NCBI RefSeq assembly: GCF_000515395.1
Contig: NZ_KI911782.1
Location: 186,001-250,000, forward strand
DNA from: Jiangella gansuensis DSM 44835
GTDB taxonomy: Bacteria > Actinomycetota > Actinomycetes > Jiangellales > Jiangellaceae
Direction of reading: 5' to 3'
Length of the DNA: 64,000 bases
The notes below the pieces were generated by a model. The model was not told the origin of the DNA and did not search any database. It saw only the letters and a list, made by a program, of their open reading frames with translations. Shown here one piece after another: positions 1 to 8,313 of this stretch. Positions within the stretch are counted from its first letter, which is position 1. The number at the start of each line of letters is the position of its first letter. Both the position numbers and the translations under genes were made by a program.

Positions 1-342
1 CTTCTCGGTACCGCCCATGAAGGCGACGATCCAGCGGGTGGCCTGGCGACGCTTCGCCGGTGGCGCGGGGGCGGCGCCGGACGGCCCTTGGTCCTCGGAT
101 GGGAGGTCGGCGGTGAGCCGCGCCAGGTCCTCCCGGGTGACGGCCCGGTACGCCAGGCCGATGCGCTCTTCCAGCTCGAGCAGGGTGAGGCGGCCGGTGG
201 TGGCGTGCTCGGACAGCGCCTGCACGACCAGCTCGCGCTCGGCGTCGGAGGCGCGCACGCCCGGCAGCACGTGCGGGACGGCGGGCTCGGGCGGCGGCGC
301 GGGCTGCTCGTCCGGGCGTTCGGCGGGATCGGGGGCGGTCAC
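1..342 (-). CDS. DUF1707 domain protein (3' part cut by window edge)
   Basis: A reading frame starts at GTG 342 and is still open at the window edge, giving 114 codons. After a Pro/Glu-rich start the protein reads PGVRASDAERE, then LVVQALSEHATTGRLTLLE and EERIGLAYRAVTREDL. This is the DUF1707 (SHOCT-like) pattern of short helical domains found at the N-terminus of many actinobacterial membrane-associated proteins. The C-terminal part begins with basic residues before ATRWIVAFMGG, which fits the start of a membrane or DUF2154-like segment. The molecular function of DUF1707 is not established. The family call rests on the motif pattern. Confidence 0.8.
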   Translation of the reverse strand, partial: MTAPDPAERPDEQPAPPPEPAVPHVLPGVRASDAERELVVQALSEHATTGRLTLLELEERIGLAYRAVTREDLARLTADLPSEDQGPSGAAPAPPAKRRQATRWIVAFMGGTEK

Positions 343-404
343 TCTGTCAGGCTAGCGGCCGGAGCGGCTGCCGTCGTCCACCGCTCAGTGGATCTGGGCG
401 CAGG

Positions 405-857
405 TCAGCTCGCGTCGTCGTCGGCGCTCACCATGTCGATCAACGCCTTCACCACTTCCACGTCCGCGGGCAACCACGCGACGGCGTCCCACTCGCCCGG
501 GCCGAGCCACCGCAGCTCGTCGTGCTCCTGCAGTGGCGCGGGAACGCCGTCGGTGAGAACGGCCAGCCACAGTCGCATCGACAACCCGGGGCCGAGCGTC
601 CAGCGTCCCCGGATCGGGCCGGGCAGTTCGGCTCCGACCCGGACGCCGACGCCGAGTTCCTCGCGCAACTCCCGGTGTAGCGCCTCCAGGGGTTCCTCGC
701 CCGGCTCGACCTTCCCACCAGGGAATTCCCAGCCACCGGCGAGGGCGGCCGGTGCGCTGCGGCGGGCGGTCAGCAGGGCACGGGGCCGGGTGAGGTCGTC
801 GACGATGGCCGCGGCTACGACGAGTCGCTCGACCGGCCCCGCCTGCTCTTCGATCAT
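405..857 (-). CDS. NUDIX hydrolase (MutT-like, 8-oxo-dGTPase type)
   Basis: This 150-residue protein has a complete Nudix box at residues 48-70, fitting GX5EX7REUXEEXGU with R62, E63, E66 and E67 in place. The box binds Mg2+ and cleaves nucleoside diphosphate-X bonds. The preceding WEFPGGK and the total length match the MutT/NudG group that cleans oxidised or damaged dNTPs; the exact substrate cannot be read from the sequence. I chose ATG 857 over the longer open frame because it leaves the normal short N-terminus before the first beta strand. The gene diverges from the CAP-domain gene at 1025. Confidence 0.85.
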   Translation of the reverse strand: MIEEQAGPVERLVVAAAIVDDLTRPRALLTARRSAPAALAGGWEFPGGKVEPGEEPLEALHRELREELGVGVRVGAELPGPIRGRWTLGPGLSMRLWLAVLTDGVPAPLQEHDELRWLGPGEWDAVAWLPADVEVVKALIDMVSADDDAS

Positions 858-1024
858 GCGACCATCTTCGCGCGCCGGTGGTGTGACGCATCCGTCGGCC
901 CGTCGATGTTTGAGAACCCTGACTTGTGGACAAAACTGGGCGATGGCTACGGTATGTACCGTTTCGTCGCAAAGACCGTCAGGGTGAGGGAGGGGCGCCC
1001 GGGGTTGGAAAGGATTCAGCACCC

Positions 1025-1972
1025 GTGACCTCGAACCACCGGCACGCGCGTCTGCGCAGGCTGCCTCCCTTCGTCAAAGTCGGTGCCATCGCGGTCCTGC
1101 CGGTCCTAGGGGTCGGCGGTCTGATCTACGCCGTGACGGACGACGAGCCCGTGCTGCACGCCCGGGTCGAGTCCACCACTCCCGACTTCACCGAGCGCGA
1201 CGACGACTCCGAGACACCGAGCCCGCAGGCCTCCACTCCTGCCGAGACGCCGTCCATGTCTCCGACCGGGACGCCGTCGCCCACCGACGACGCATCCGGC
1301 GAGGCCGAGTCCGACTCCGGTTCGGGCGGATCGAGCGACGGTTCGTCCGGCTCGGGTTCCGATTCCGACGACGAGACGCCGGACGCGGACGAACCGTCCG
1401 AGCGGCCGCTCGCGACGCTGCCGCCGACCCAGCCGATGCCGACCGACGAGCCGACTCCGACCCCCACGGACGACGCGGAGCCGACCGACGAGCCGACACC
1501 CACCCCGTCCGACGAAGCCGAACCCACCGACGAGCCGACACCGGACGAGCCGGACCCCGAGCCCACCCAGCCGGTGCTGCCCGAGCTGCCGTTGAGCGGC
1601 CCGGAAGCGGGCCTGTTGGAGGCGGTTGCCGAGGTCCGTGCCGACGCCGGCTGCCCCGACCTGCGGTTGGATGCGCGGCTGCAGACGGCGGCCCGCGAGC
1701 ACAGTGTCGACATGCGCCAGCGGCACTTCGTCTCGAACGTCAACCCCGACGGCGAAGGACCGGAGGACCGTGCCGCTGACCAGGGCTACCACGCCTCCGT
1801 CGGCGAGAACGTCAACTTCGGGCAGCGGCGGCCGTCCCGGGTCGTGGCCGCGTGGTCCGACCAGCGCCAGGAGCGTGCCCAGATGCTGGACTGCGACTAC
1901 ACCGCGGTCGGTGTCGGGGTCGAGTCCGGCCTGTTCGGCTCGTGGTGGACGCTGACGCTCGGCCGCGACTAG
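1025..1972 (+). CDS. Membrane-anchored CAP/SCP-domain protein with Pro/Thr/Glu-rich linker
   Basis: The protein has 315 residues. A short basic N-terminus is followed by a single hydrophobic segment (about residues 18-38), probably a signal anchor. Next comes a long acidic Ser/Thr/Pro linker with imperfect PTDEPTPTP repeats (about residues 50-190). The C-terminal domain of about 120 residues has CAP (SCP/PR-1) signatures: AAREHSVDM, GENVNFG and the closing WWTLTLGRD. CAP proteins are extracellular; a specific function cannot be assigned. GTG 1025 follows a GAAAGGA ribosome-binding site, so upstream in-frame codons are not used. The linker probably spans the wall. Confidence 0.82.
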   Translation: MTSNHRHARLRRLPPFVKVGAIAVLPVLGVGGLIYAVTDDEPVLHARVESTTPDFTERDDDSETPSPQASTPAETPSMSPTGTPSPTDDASGEAESDSGSGGSSDGSSGSGSDSDDETPDADEPSERPLATLPPTQPMPTDEPTPTPTDDAEPTDEPTPTPSDEAEPTDEPTPDEPDPEPTQPVLPELPLSGPEAGLLEAVAEVRADAGCPDLRLDARLQTAAREHSVDMRQRHFVSNVNPDGEGPEDRAADQGYHASVGENVNFGQRRPSRVVAAWSDQRQERAQMLDCDYTAVGVGVESGLFGSWWTLTLGRD

Positions 1973-2045
1973 GGGTATCTCGTGGATCCTCGGCGGACCG
2001 GATAATCGCTCGCGCTGGCGACCGTACCGACTCTACGGTGACGGC

Positions 2046-3089
2046 GTGAGCACGCTCGATCTGGAACCTCTCGCCACCCGTGCGGCGCCGCCGCCACGGT
2101 TGCCCGCCCTACCTGCCGACGCCGGCCTCACGTGGCGGCCGCTGACGCTCGACGACGTGCCCGCGTGGCACCAGCTGGTGGTCGTCACCGAGAACGCGGA
2201 CGACGCGCTGGAGCGGCAGACCGCGCAGGAGCTCGCCGACCTGTTCAAGGGCAGCTGGCGGGATCCGGCTCGCGACAGCATCGCCGGTTTCGACGCCGAC
2301 GGTGTCGTCCGGGCGTTCGCCTGGTCGGTGTTCCGGCCGGTCGACGAAGGCATCCATGCGCCGTACCTGATCGGGGCGGTGCATCCGGAGTACCGCCGGC
2401 GCGGCATCGGCCGGGCCCTGGTGTCGTGGTCCGAGGCCCGGGCGCGGCAGCAGCTGGCCACCGCGGAGGTGAACCTGCCTGCCCGGATCCGGCTGTTCGC
2501 GGACGAGCACAACACGGGGGTGCGGCGGCTCGCCGAGGCCAGCGGGTTCGCGCCCCTGCGCTGGTACGTGGACATGCGCCGCGACCTCTCCCGGCCGCTT
2601 CCCGACATCGCCACACCGGCAGGCTTGCGCATCGAGGGCTATTCCGCGGAGCGGGACGAGGACGTGCGCATCACGCACAACGAGGCGTTCGCGCGCGACC
2701 ACTGGGGGTCCAGCCCGATGGATGCGGAGGCGTGGGCCCTCGACGTCGTCGGCGGTGAGAAGTTCCGGCCCGACTGGAGCTTCGTCGCCGTGGAGGAATC
2801 CACCGGCCGGGTCGTCGGGTACCTGATGTCCGGTGCATACGACCAGGACTGGGAACCACAGGGGTACACCGAGGGGTGGACCGATCTCGTGGCCGTACGC
2901 CGCGAGTGGCGCGGCCGCGGCGTGGCCGGGCTGTTGCTGACGGCGGCGATGCGCGCCTACGCGGCGGAGGGCATGCAGTATGCCGGGCTGGACGTCGACA
3001 CCGACAATCCCAGCGGTGCCCTCGGCACATACACCAGGCTCGGCTACGAGCGCCAGCGCGGCAGCGTGCTGTACACGCGCGAGATCTGA
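2046..3089 (+). CDS. Tandem GNAT-family N-acetyltransferase
   Basis: The protein has 347 residues and two GNAT folds. The first (about residues 30-180) has the acetyl-CoA loop VHPEYRRRGIGRAL. The second (about 195-347) has VRREWRGRGVAGLLL and ends in a typical beta-bulge region. Such double-GNAT proteins include mycothiol synthase MshD, but no specific match to MshD is visible, so the substrate is unknown. GTG 2046 starts close to the first fold. The gene stands alone between the CAP protein and a TetR regulator. Confidence 0.82.
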   Translation: MSTLDLEPLATRAAPPPRLPALPADAGLTWRPLTLDDVPAWHQLVVVTENADDALERQTAQELADLFKGSWRDPARDSIAGFDADGVVRAFAWSVFRPVDEGIHAPYLIGAVHPEYRRRGIGRALVSWSEARARQQLATAEVNLPARIRLFADEHNTGVRRLAEASGFAPLRWYVDMRRDLSRPLPDIATPAGLRIEGYSAERDEDVRITHNEAFARDHWGSSPMDAEAWALDVVGGEKFRPDWSFVAVEESTGRVVGYLMSGAYDQDWEPQGYTEGWTDLVAVRREWRGRGVAGLLLTAAMRAYAAEGMQYAGLDVDTDNPSGALGTYTRLGYERQRGSVLYTREI

Positions 3090-3168
3090 GTCACTACTGG
3101 CTCGTCGTTCGCGAACCCAACTGCGAGCGACTGTCAGTTATCCGGGATCGGCGCTACCATCGGCCGTG

Positions 3169-3813
3169 ATGACGACGGAACCGACAGCGAAGGCGGGCAG
3201 CCCGGCGCAGGCCTACGCAGAGCAGCCCATGGGCCTGCGCGAGCGCAAGAAGCTCAAGGCCATGAACCACATCCAGCGGGTGGCGCTGGACCTGTTCGAC
3301 GAACACGGCTACGCCAACGTGACCATCGAACGCATCGCCGCCGAGGCCGAGGTGTCGCCGAGCTCCATCTACCGGTACTTCGGCACCAAAGAGCAGGTCA
3401 TCCTCTGGGACGTCTACGACCCCATCGCCATCCAGGCGTTCGATGACGAGCTGGCGGGCAGCGACCCGGTCACCGCCCTGCAGTCGGTCATCGGCGACAT
3501 GGTCGACGTCATGACCCGCAACGGCGAGGAGGAACTCGCCCGTCGGCGCATGGGCTACGCGATGACCGAACCGTCCGTGCGGGCAGGGATGGACAGACAA
3601 GCCGCCGAAGCCGAGGTGGCGATCCGGCAGCTACTCGCCAAGCACAGCGGCCGCGACCCCGGCGATCTCGAACTGCGGGCCACCACGGCGGCCATCATCG
3701 CCGCCTTCATGACCGCCATCGCCTACTGGCACGACACCGGCTACCGCGACTCGCTGCGTGACGTCATCGAGACCGCCCTCAAGGTCATCAGCCGGGGCCT
3801 GCGGCTCGACTGA
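3169..3813 (+). CDS. TetR-family transcriptional regulator
   Basis: The protein has 214 residues. An N-terminal TetR helix-turn-helix (about residues 20-75) reads ALDLFDEHGYANVTIERIA, then EVSPSSIYRYFGTKEQV. A helical ligand-binding domain follows; it resembles the MftR-like C-terminal domain but this is not certain. ATG 3169 is preceded immediately by an alternative GTG at 3166. A 10-bp palindrome GTTCGCGAAC (3107-3116) lies in the short upstream region and could be part of an autoregulatory site. The downstream convergent neighbour is an alpha/beta hydrolase. The effector is unknown. Confidence 0.85.
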   Translation: MTTEPTAKAGSPAQAYAEQPMGLRERKKLKAMNHIQRVALDLFDEHGYANVTIERIAAEAEVSPSSIYRYFGTKEQVILWDVYDPIAIQAFDDELAGSDPVTALQSVIGDMVDVMTRNGEEELARRRMGYAMTEPSVRAGMDRQAAEAEVAIRQLLAKHSGRDPGDLELRATTAAIIAAFMTAIAYWHDTGYRDSLRDVIETALKVISRGLRLD

Positions 3814-3861
3814 CCTCGCCCCGGGGGGCGGGTACGCGGCGCGGTCAGGGCGCCAGCCGGT

Positions 3862-4677
3862 TCAGCGCGCCAGCCGGGCGCGTTCCAGGAACGTCAGCGC
3901 GGCGGCGTTGAAGGCCGCCGGCTGCTCCATCGCCAGCGCATGCCCGGTGCCGGGGACGACGGCGCTGGCGGTGAACTGCGCCTCGGCCTCGATGCGCCCC
4001 GCGACGGCGTGGATGTCCGACGAGTCGAGGTCGCCGACGAGCACGAGCAGCGGTGCGGCCAGCTCACCCAGCCGGTTCAGCGCGCCGAGCTCGTGTACGG
4101 CGCCAGCCGCCGAGGAGTGGTTCTCGATGACGTCCAGTGCCATCTCATGGCAGCGACGGCGTACCTCGGCGTCGACCTGGTCGGGCCGGCGCTGCGGACC
4201 GTCGACCCAGGCGCGCAGGAAGCACTCGACGTACCGGGCGGCGTCCATGGCGCGGGCCGCCTCGGACTGCTGGCGCAGCAGGTCCAGGATGGCGGGGTCG
4301 CTGAACTGCATGCCGCTGACGCCCGGGCTGGCCAGCACCATCATCTCGACTGCGTCGGGATACAGGAGCGCGAAGTCGATGGCCGTGCGGGCGCCGTAAG
4401 AGAGCCCGACCAGGGATGCCCGCCTGATGTCGAGGCCGGCGAGCAGGTCGCGGAGATCCTCGTGTGCGGCGAAGTCGTCCTTCGGTGTGGACGACTGGCC
4501 ATGGCCGCGGGCGTCGTAGCGGATCACCCGGTAGCCGGCGCGCACGAGCGGACCGACCTGACCGTCCCACATCCGATGGTCGAGCATCCCGCCGTGCAGG
4601 AGGATCAGAGCGTGACCTGCCCCTCGGTCCTCGAAGAACAGCTCTCCGTCCTGGACCGGGACTCGGCCACTCGTCAT
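3862..4677 (-). CDS. Alpha/beta-fold hydrolase
   Basis: The protein has 271 residues. The catalytic triad is visible: Ser93 in the nucleophile elbow GLSYG, Asp218 in GDLDSSD and His246 in GTGHAL. The oxyanion HGG loop lies at residues 28-30. The overall pattern is that of small esterase, lactonase or haloperoxidase-like hydrolases; the substrate cannot be predicted. ATG 4677 is preferred over ATG 4686 because AGGAG at 4687-4691 is then at a normal spacing, whereas it would touch the upstream ATG. Confidence 0.85.
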   Translation of the reverse strand: MTSGRVPVQDGELFFEDRGAGHALILLHGGMLDHRMWDGQVGPLVRAGYRVIRYDARGHGQSSTPKDDFAAHEDLRDLLAGLDIRRASLVGLSYGARTAIDFALLYPDAVEMMVLASPGVSGMQFSDPAILDLLRQQSEAARAMDAARYVECFLRAWVDGPQRRPDQVDAEVRRRCHEMALDVIENHSSAAGAVHELGALNRLGELAAPLLVLVGDLDSSDIHAVAGRIEAEAQFTASAVVPGTGHALAMEQPAAFNAAALTFLERARLAR

Positions 4678-4936
4678 TGCGTGCATCTCCTGAGGAGTCG
4701 TCGGTGGAACAAGGCGACCTGACGCAAGCTATGACAGAACGCGACGTGCCCGGTAGCGTCGTCCACCTCGTGGTCACCCCTCGCGGCCCGGAGCCGTGGC
4801 CGCGGGCCGCCTCGATCATGACACGGACGGCGGCCCCGAATCTCCCGGTTCGGGCAGGTCGGTGCGGATCGCCTCGGACCTTGTCGGACCGGCCCGCGAT
4901 GATGGGTGCTGACGGTCGGCGGAACGGAGGCATCGA

Positions 4937-6262
4937 GTGCGGACCAGCGGGAGCCAGCGCTCCGGCGCTGATGGTGCGCCGCCCAGCCTCGATACGGCGA
5001 TGCGGCTCATCATGGCCGCCACGGCTGACAGGCTGCACGACCGGGCGGCGGGCGATCACGTGGCCGGCCGGTTGACGTCGTTGCTGCCGTGGCCGCGGGT
5101 GGCCCATGCCGCCGTCGCCACCGTACTGCGCACCCAGGTCGAACGGCTGTGGGCCGTCGGCTGGCAACCCGCCGACCTCTACCAGGTGGCGCGGCGCCAG
5201 GCTGACGAGCTGGTAGCCGGCCTCGTCGCCGTCGCGGTCGCGGAGGCCACGGCTCAGCATCCCGCCGCCACCACGCATCCACGCTGGCTGGCGCAGCTGC
5301 GGCAGCTCGACGTCCACGACGGCTGGTCGGGCGGCAGTCCGTACCCGGCCCAGTGGGCCGACCGCCACGGGTTCACCACTGACGCGCTGTTGGCGGCCAC
5401 GGTCGACGCGCTCACGGTGGCGTTGCGGCTACCGTCGCTGCCCACGATCCTCCCGCCGCCTGGTGAGACGCGCAGCGACACCGGCGGAGCAGACGCCGCG
5501 GATGGGGGTGGCGCGGCGACAGTCGATGAGAAGGTGCTCGGCCGGGTGCGGGCCCTCCTGGCCAAGGCCGAGTCGACGACGTTCCCCGACGAAGCCGAGG
5601 CGCTGTCGGCCAAGGCGCAGGAGCTGATGAGCCGGTACGCCATCGAGCAAGCCTTGGCGCAGTCGGCGGTGCCGCCGGGTCTCCGGCCCCCGGGTTCGGC
5701 ACCCGGCTCGGTGGCGTCGGCACGCCGCATCTGGCTCGACGCGCCGTACCTGAGTGCCAAGACTCTGCTGGTCGCCGAGGTGGGGTCGGCGAATCACTGC
5801 CGCACCATCTCGTCGGAGAAGCTCGGCTTCGTCACGGTCCTCGGAGCCGATGTCGACCTCGATGTCGTCGAGGTCCTGACGACGTCCCTGCTGGTGCAGG
5901 CCACCCGGGCGATGCTGGCTAACGGCTCGCGCCCCAGCCGGTTGGGAACGTCGCGCACGCGGTCGTTCCGCCACTCCTTCTTGCTGGCCTATGCGACGCG
6001 CATCGGCGAGCGCTTGCGCGACACTGCCGAGCGCACCGAGGCCGCGGCCGGCTCAGCACTGGTTCCTCTTTTCGCCGAACGTTCTCGCGCCGTCGACGAG
6101 CTCGCCGGAACCCTCTTCCCCGGCGCGGTTCGCCGGCGGTCGTTCTCAGCCGGAAACTCCGACGGCTGGGGCGCCGGCCGCAGCGCCGCCGACCGGGCCG
6201 TCCTGTCCGCCGAGCATCGCGCACTCGGCTTCCATGATCATCCAGACATGACCCGGTCCTGA
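4937..6262 (+). CDS. DUF2786 domain protein
   Basis: The protein has 441 residues and is soluble. A DUF2786 segment (about residues 195-238) reads VLGRVRALLAKAESTTFPDE, followed by a conserved EALSAKAQELMSRYAI helix. The rest is helical and Ala/Arg-rich. DUF2786 has no known activity. GTG 4937 is well supported by GGAACGGAGG at 4921-4930. The stop codon lies within the loop of an inverted repeat (6232-6287) that also covers the end of the convergent next gene. Confidence 0.75.
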   Translation: MRTSGSQRSGADGAPPSLDTAMRLIMAATADRLHDRAAGDHVAGRLTSLLPWPRVAHAAVATVLRTQVERLWAVGWQPADLYQVARRQADELVAGLVAVAVAEATAQHPAATTHPRWLAQLRQLDVHDGWSGGSPYPAQWADRHGFTTDALLAATVDALTVALRLPSLPTILPPPGETRSDTGGADAADGGGAATVDEKVLGRVRALLAKAESTTFPDEAEALSAKAQELMSRYAIEQALAQSAVPPGLRPPGSAPGSVASARRIWLDAPYLSAKTLLVAEVGSANHCRTISSEKLGFVTVLGADVDLDVVEVLTTSLLVQATRAMLANGSRPSRLGTSRTRSFRHSFLLAYATRIGERLRDTAERTEAAAGSALVPLFAERSRAVDELAGTLFPGAVRRRSFSAGNSDGWGAGRSAADRAVLSAEHRALGFHDHPDMTRS

Positions 6263-6287
6263 CCGGATGAACTTTGGATGATCATGG
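6232..6287. repeat. Inverted repeat at a convergent gene junction (TGATCA type)
   Basis: CCATGATCATCCA at 6232-6244 is repeated exactly as its reverse complement at 6275-6287, with a 30-nt loop. The element overlaps the 3' ends of both converging genes. It could act as a bidirectional terminator; there is no T-run. Confidence 0.7.
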
Positions 6288-6914
6288 GGAGTGGGCCGGT
6301 TCCGCCAGCGTGACACGGGCGACCAGCCAGCCGCCCTCCGTGGCCGAGTAGCTCAGGCCGACGTTCAGGACCATCCCGGTGTCGTACCTCAGCTGGCCGT
6401 GCGTCGAGTGTGTACCAGCGGGTTCGGCCACCGTCACCTCCTGCAGCACCCCGCCGGGAATCTCGTGGATGGGGACACCGCGATACCGGCGCGCCTGCTC
6501 GGGTGTGAGCCAGGTGGACATGGCAGCGAACCATGCGTCCTGACCGACCGCCGTCCGGGTGAAGGCATGGCCGAACCCGCGAGCAGCCGCGGCCCAGCCC
6601 TCGGGGCCGTCCTGGTCACCGAGCGGCGCTTGGGTGGTCGCCTCCGGAGTCGCCGACGGAGACCCGCGCGGTTCGACCCCGCCGCTGACCGGCAGGGCGT
6701 CAGGAGTGTTCCCGTTCGAGCCGCCGCGGACGATTGCCATGCCGATGAACAGCGTGAGGGCGGCAACCACCGCGACCGCCAGAAAGCCGACCCAGCGGGT
6801 GCGCCGTCGGCTGCCGCCGACCGGTGCGGCCGCCGGGCCGGGGGAGGGCCCCCTCCGCGGCGGCCACACCGGGACCTCGGGGCGGCGGCTTCGAACCCAG
6901 TTCGCGTCGGACAT
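6282..6914 (-). CDS. Conserved single-pass membrane protein at the end of the Tad operon
   Basis: The protein has 210 residues. A Pro/Arg-rich cytoplasmic N-terminus is followed by one transmembrane helix (about residues 42-62), a Ser/Pro linker and a C-terminal extracytoplasmic domain of about 110 residues with no motif I recognise. It lies 150 bp downstream of the TadG-like gene, in the same orientation, so it is probably the last gene of the Tad transcript or a separate unit. Actinobacterial Tad loci often carry such accessory membrane proteins. The role in pilus biogenesis is only inferred from position. Confidence 0.6.
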   Translation of the reverse strand: MSDANWVRSRRPEVPVWPPRRGPSPGPAAAPVGGSRRRTRWVGFLAVAVVAALTLFIGMAIVRGGSNGNTPDALPVSGGVEPRGSPSATPEATTQAPLGDQDGPEGWAAAARGFGHAFTRTAVGQDAWFAAMSTWLTPEQARRYRGVPIHEIPGGVLQEVTVAEPAGTHSTHGQLRYDTGMVLNVGLSYSATEGGWLVARVTLAEPAHSP

Positions 6915-7067
6915 GACGATGACTCCCTTCGTCGGCTGTGCGCCTGGGCTTCGCCGAACTGCCGTCCCACTTTCTGTGGGTGGTTCGGCGCCGCCGAACG
7001 TGACAGCGATTCGCGAGGAGTTCGTCCAGGAATGCCGGACGGGTTCGCCTGCGGGCGGTCGGCGTGC

Positions 7068-7514
7068 TCACAGACCCGTCGCGATCTCCACGGTGGCTTC
7101 ACCGGTCGCCTCGAGTGTGGTGATGCCGATGATCGGCAGGATGGCGGCCGGTTCCGTGGCATCGGTACGCACCACGATTCTGGTGCCGCTGACCGACACC
7201 GTTCCGCGTACTCCCGCGGCCGCCAGGTGGGCACGGGCGGCTGCCACCGCCCTGGCTCGGTGCAGGCCGGCCGCGCCGGCGACGACCGAGCCGTCGATCT
7301 CCTGACCGGCCGCCCGGGCGGCCTCGGCGGCGACGGCGTCGGCTCGCTGCTGGGCGGTCATCTGAGCACGCCCGTCGAACACGAGACCGACCATCGCGAT
7401 CAGCGCGACAGTGACCACCGCGAAGATCAGCGTGATGCCGCCGGCCTCGCGACTGCGCGGACCGTGGCGATCGCCGCCACCTACGGGCGTCACACGATGG
7501 GGGCGTGGTCGCAT
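7068..7514 (-). CDS. TadG-like pilus assembly protein
   Basis: The protein has 148 residues. A basic N-terminus leads into EAGGITLIFAVVTVALIAM, a hydrophobic helix typical of TadG/Rv3654c-like pseudopilins. The region after it is rich in Ala and Arg and resembles a short secreted domain. It follows the second TadE-like gene by only 4 bp, so the two are co-transcribed. It probably inserts in the membrane as a minor pilin or assembly factor. The sequence is much shorter than classical TadG (about 400-500 residues), as is usual in actinobacteria. Confidence 0.72.
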   Translation of the reverse strand: MRPRPHRVTPVGGGDRHGPRSREAGGITLIFAVVTVALIAMVGLVFDGRAQMTAQQRADAVAAEAARAAGQEIDGSVVAGAAGLHRARAVAAARAHLAAAGVRGTVSVSGTRIVVRTDATEPAAILPIIGITTLEATGEATVEIATGL

Positions 7515-7518
7515 CAGC

Positions 7519-7932
7519 TCATCTCTCCCGGTAGGTGTCGACGGGACTGACGGCCGAGGACCGGATCATCAGCGATGGAACCGGCAGTTGAAGGTCGCTG
7601 ACCCGCAGCGGGCAGCTGACCGTGACCGTCACCTGCCCTCGGGTCCCTGCCGGCGCACGGAGACCGGTCACGTCCACGTCCACCGTCGTGCGCAGGCAGG
7701 ACAGGCCTTGGTCTGTCAACGAGGCCCGTGCCACATCGACTGCGGCCTCGCGCCCGGCCGCGGCAGTGCGTTCCAGCGACGCCGCACGTGCTGCGTCGGC
7801 GGCGGCGCGCTCGACGGCGGCATCCGCCACCGCATGTCGCCCGGCCAGTGCGAGCAGGGCGATGATCAGGAGCAGCCCCGGTGCCAGAACGGCGAGCTCC
7901 AGCGTGGCCGACCCCCGTTGCGCCCTGTTCAC
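7519..7932 (-). CDS. TadE-like minor pseudopilin (second copy)
   Basis: The protein has 137 residues and starts with a type IV prepilin-like signal: a basic stretch, then GSATLE with Glu at +5, then a hydrophobic helix of about 20 residues. This is the TadE pattern, a substrate of a prepilin peptidase. Its start overlaps the end of the first TadE-like gene by 4 bp, indicating translational coupling. Two cysteines (in LSCLR and VSCPL) could form a disulfide. It probably serves as a minor pilin in Tad pilus assembly. Confidence 0.78.
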   Translation of the reverse strand: MNRAQRGSATLELAVLAPGLLLIIALLALAGRHAVADAAVERAAADAARAASLERTAAAGREAAVDVARASLTDQGLSCLRTTVDVDVTGLRAPAGTRGQVTVTVSCPLRVSDLQLPVPSLMIRSSAVSPVDTYRER

Positions 7933-8306
7933 GGGCCGGTCCAGCGCCTGATCGGTGCGGTCGCGGACTGCCTGACGTCTACACGCCAGCCGGGGATCAG
8001 GGTCGTCGACGTGCCGGTGACCGTGACGGTGACGGTGTCGCCATCGGAGGATTCTCGGATGTCATCGACCCGCACCACCGCGGCGCGGTCGCCGAGGAAC
8101 GTGGCCGCGCGCGCCGCCCCGCCGGCACCGTCGGCCACACTGGCGGCACGAGCGCCCTCCTGGGCAGCAGCCAGGGCGACGTTGCGGGCATGAAACCAGA
8201 TGGCGCCGTGGACCATGCCGAAGATCAGCAGGAAGACGGCTGGCCAGAGGATCACCGTCTCCAGGGTTGCCGAGCCGCGTTCAGCCGCCCGTCGGTGCTC
8301 GACCAT
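7929..8306 (-). CDS. TadE-like minor pseudopilin (first copy)
   Basis: The protein has 125 residues. It has the motif ERGSATLE followed by a hydrophobic segment (VILWPAVFLLIFGM), as in TadE and type IV prepilins, then a small extracytoplasmic domain. ATG 8306 is used because it places the charged leader directly before the prepilin-type site; the longer open frame lies inside tadC. It follows tadC by 7 bp and overlaps the next TadE-like gene by 4 bp. A processing peptidase is not encoded in this cluster. Confidence 0.8.
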   Translation of the reverse strand: MVEHRRAAERGSATLETVILWPAVFLLIFGMVHGAIWFHARNVALAAAQEGARAASVADGAGGAARAATFLGDRAAVVRVDDIRESSDGDTVTVTVTGTSTTLIPGWRVDVRQSATAPIRRWTGP

Positions 8307-8313
8307 GTCTGCC

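Noticed and set aside
1440-1560. Tandem repeats that might be a CRISPR or minisatellite
   Set aside because: The repeats are imperfect codons for a Pro/Thr/Asp/Glu linker of a secreted protein, without spacer structure. No CRISPR array was seen anywhere in the window.
4145-5368. 407-codon minus-strand frame over the hydrolase and DUF2786 genes
   Set aside because: No domain pattern; both underlying genes have clear motifs and good start sites.
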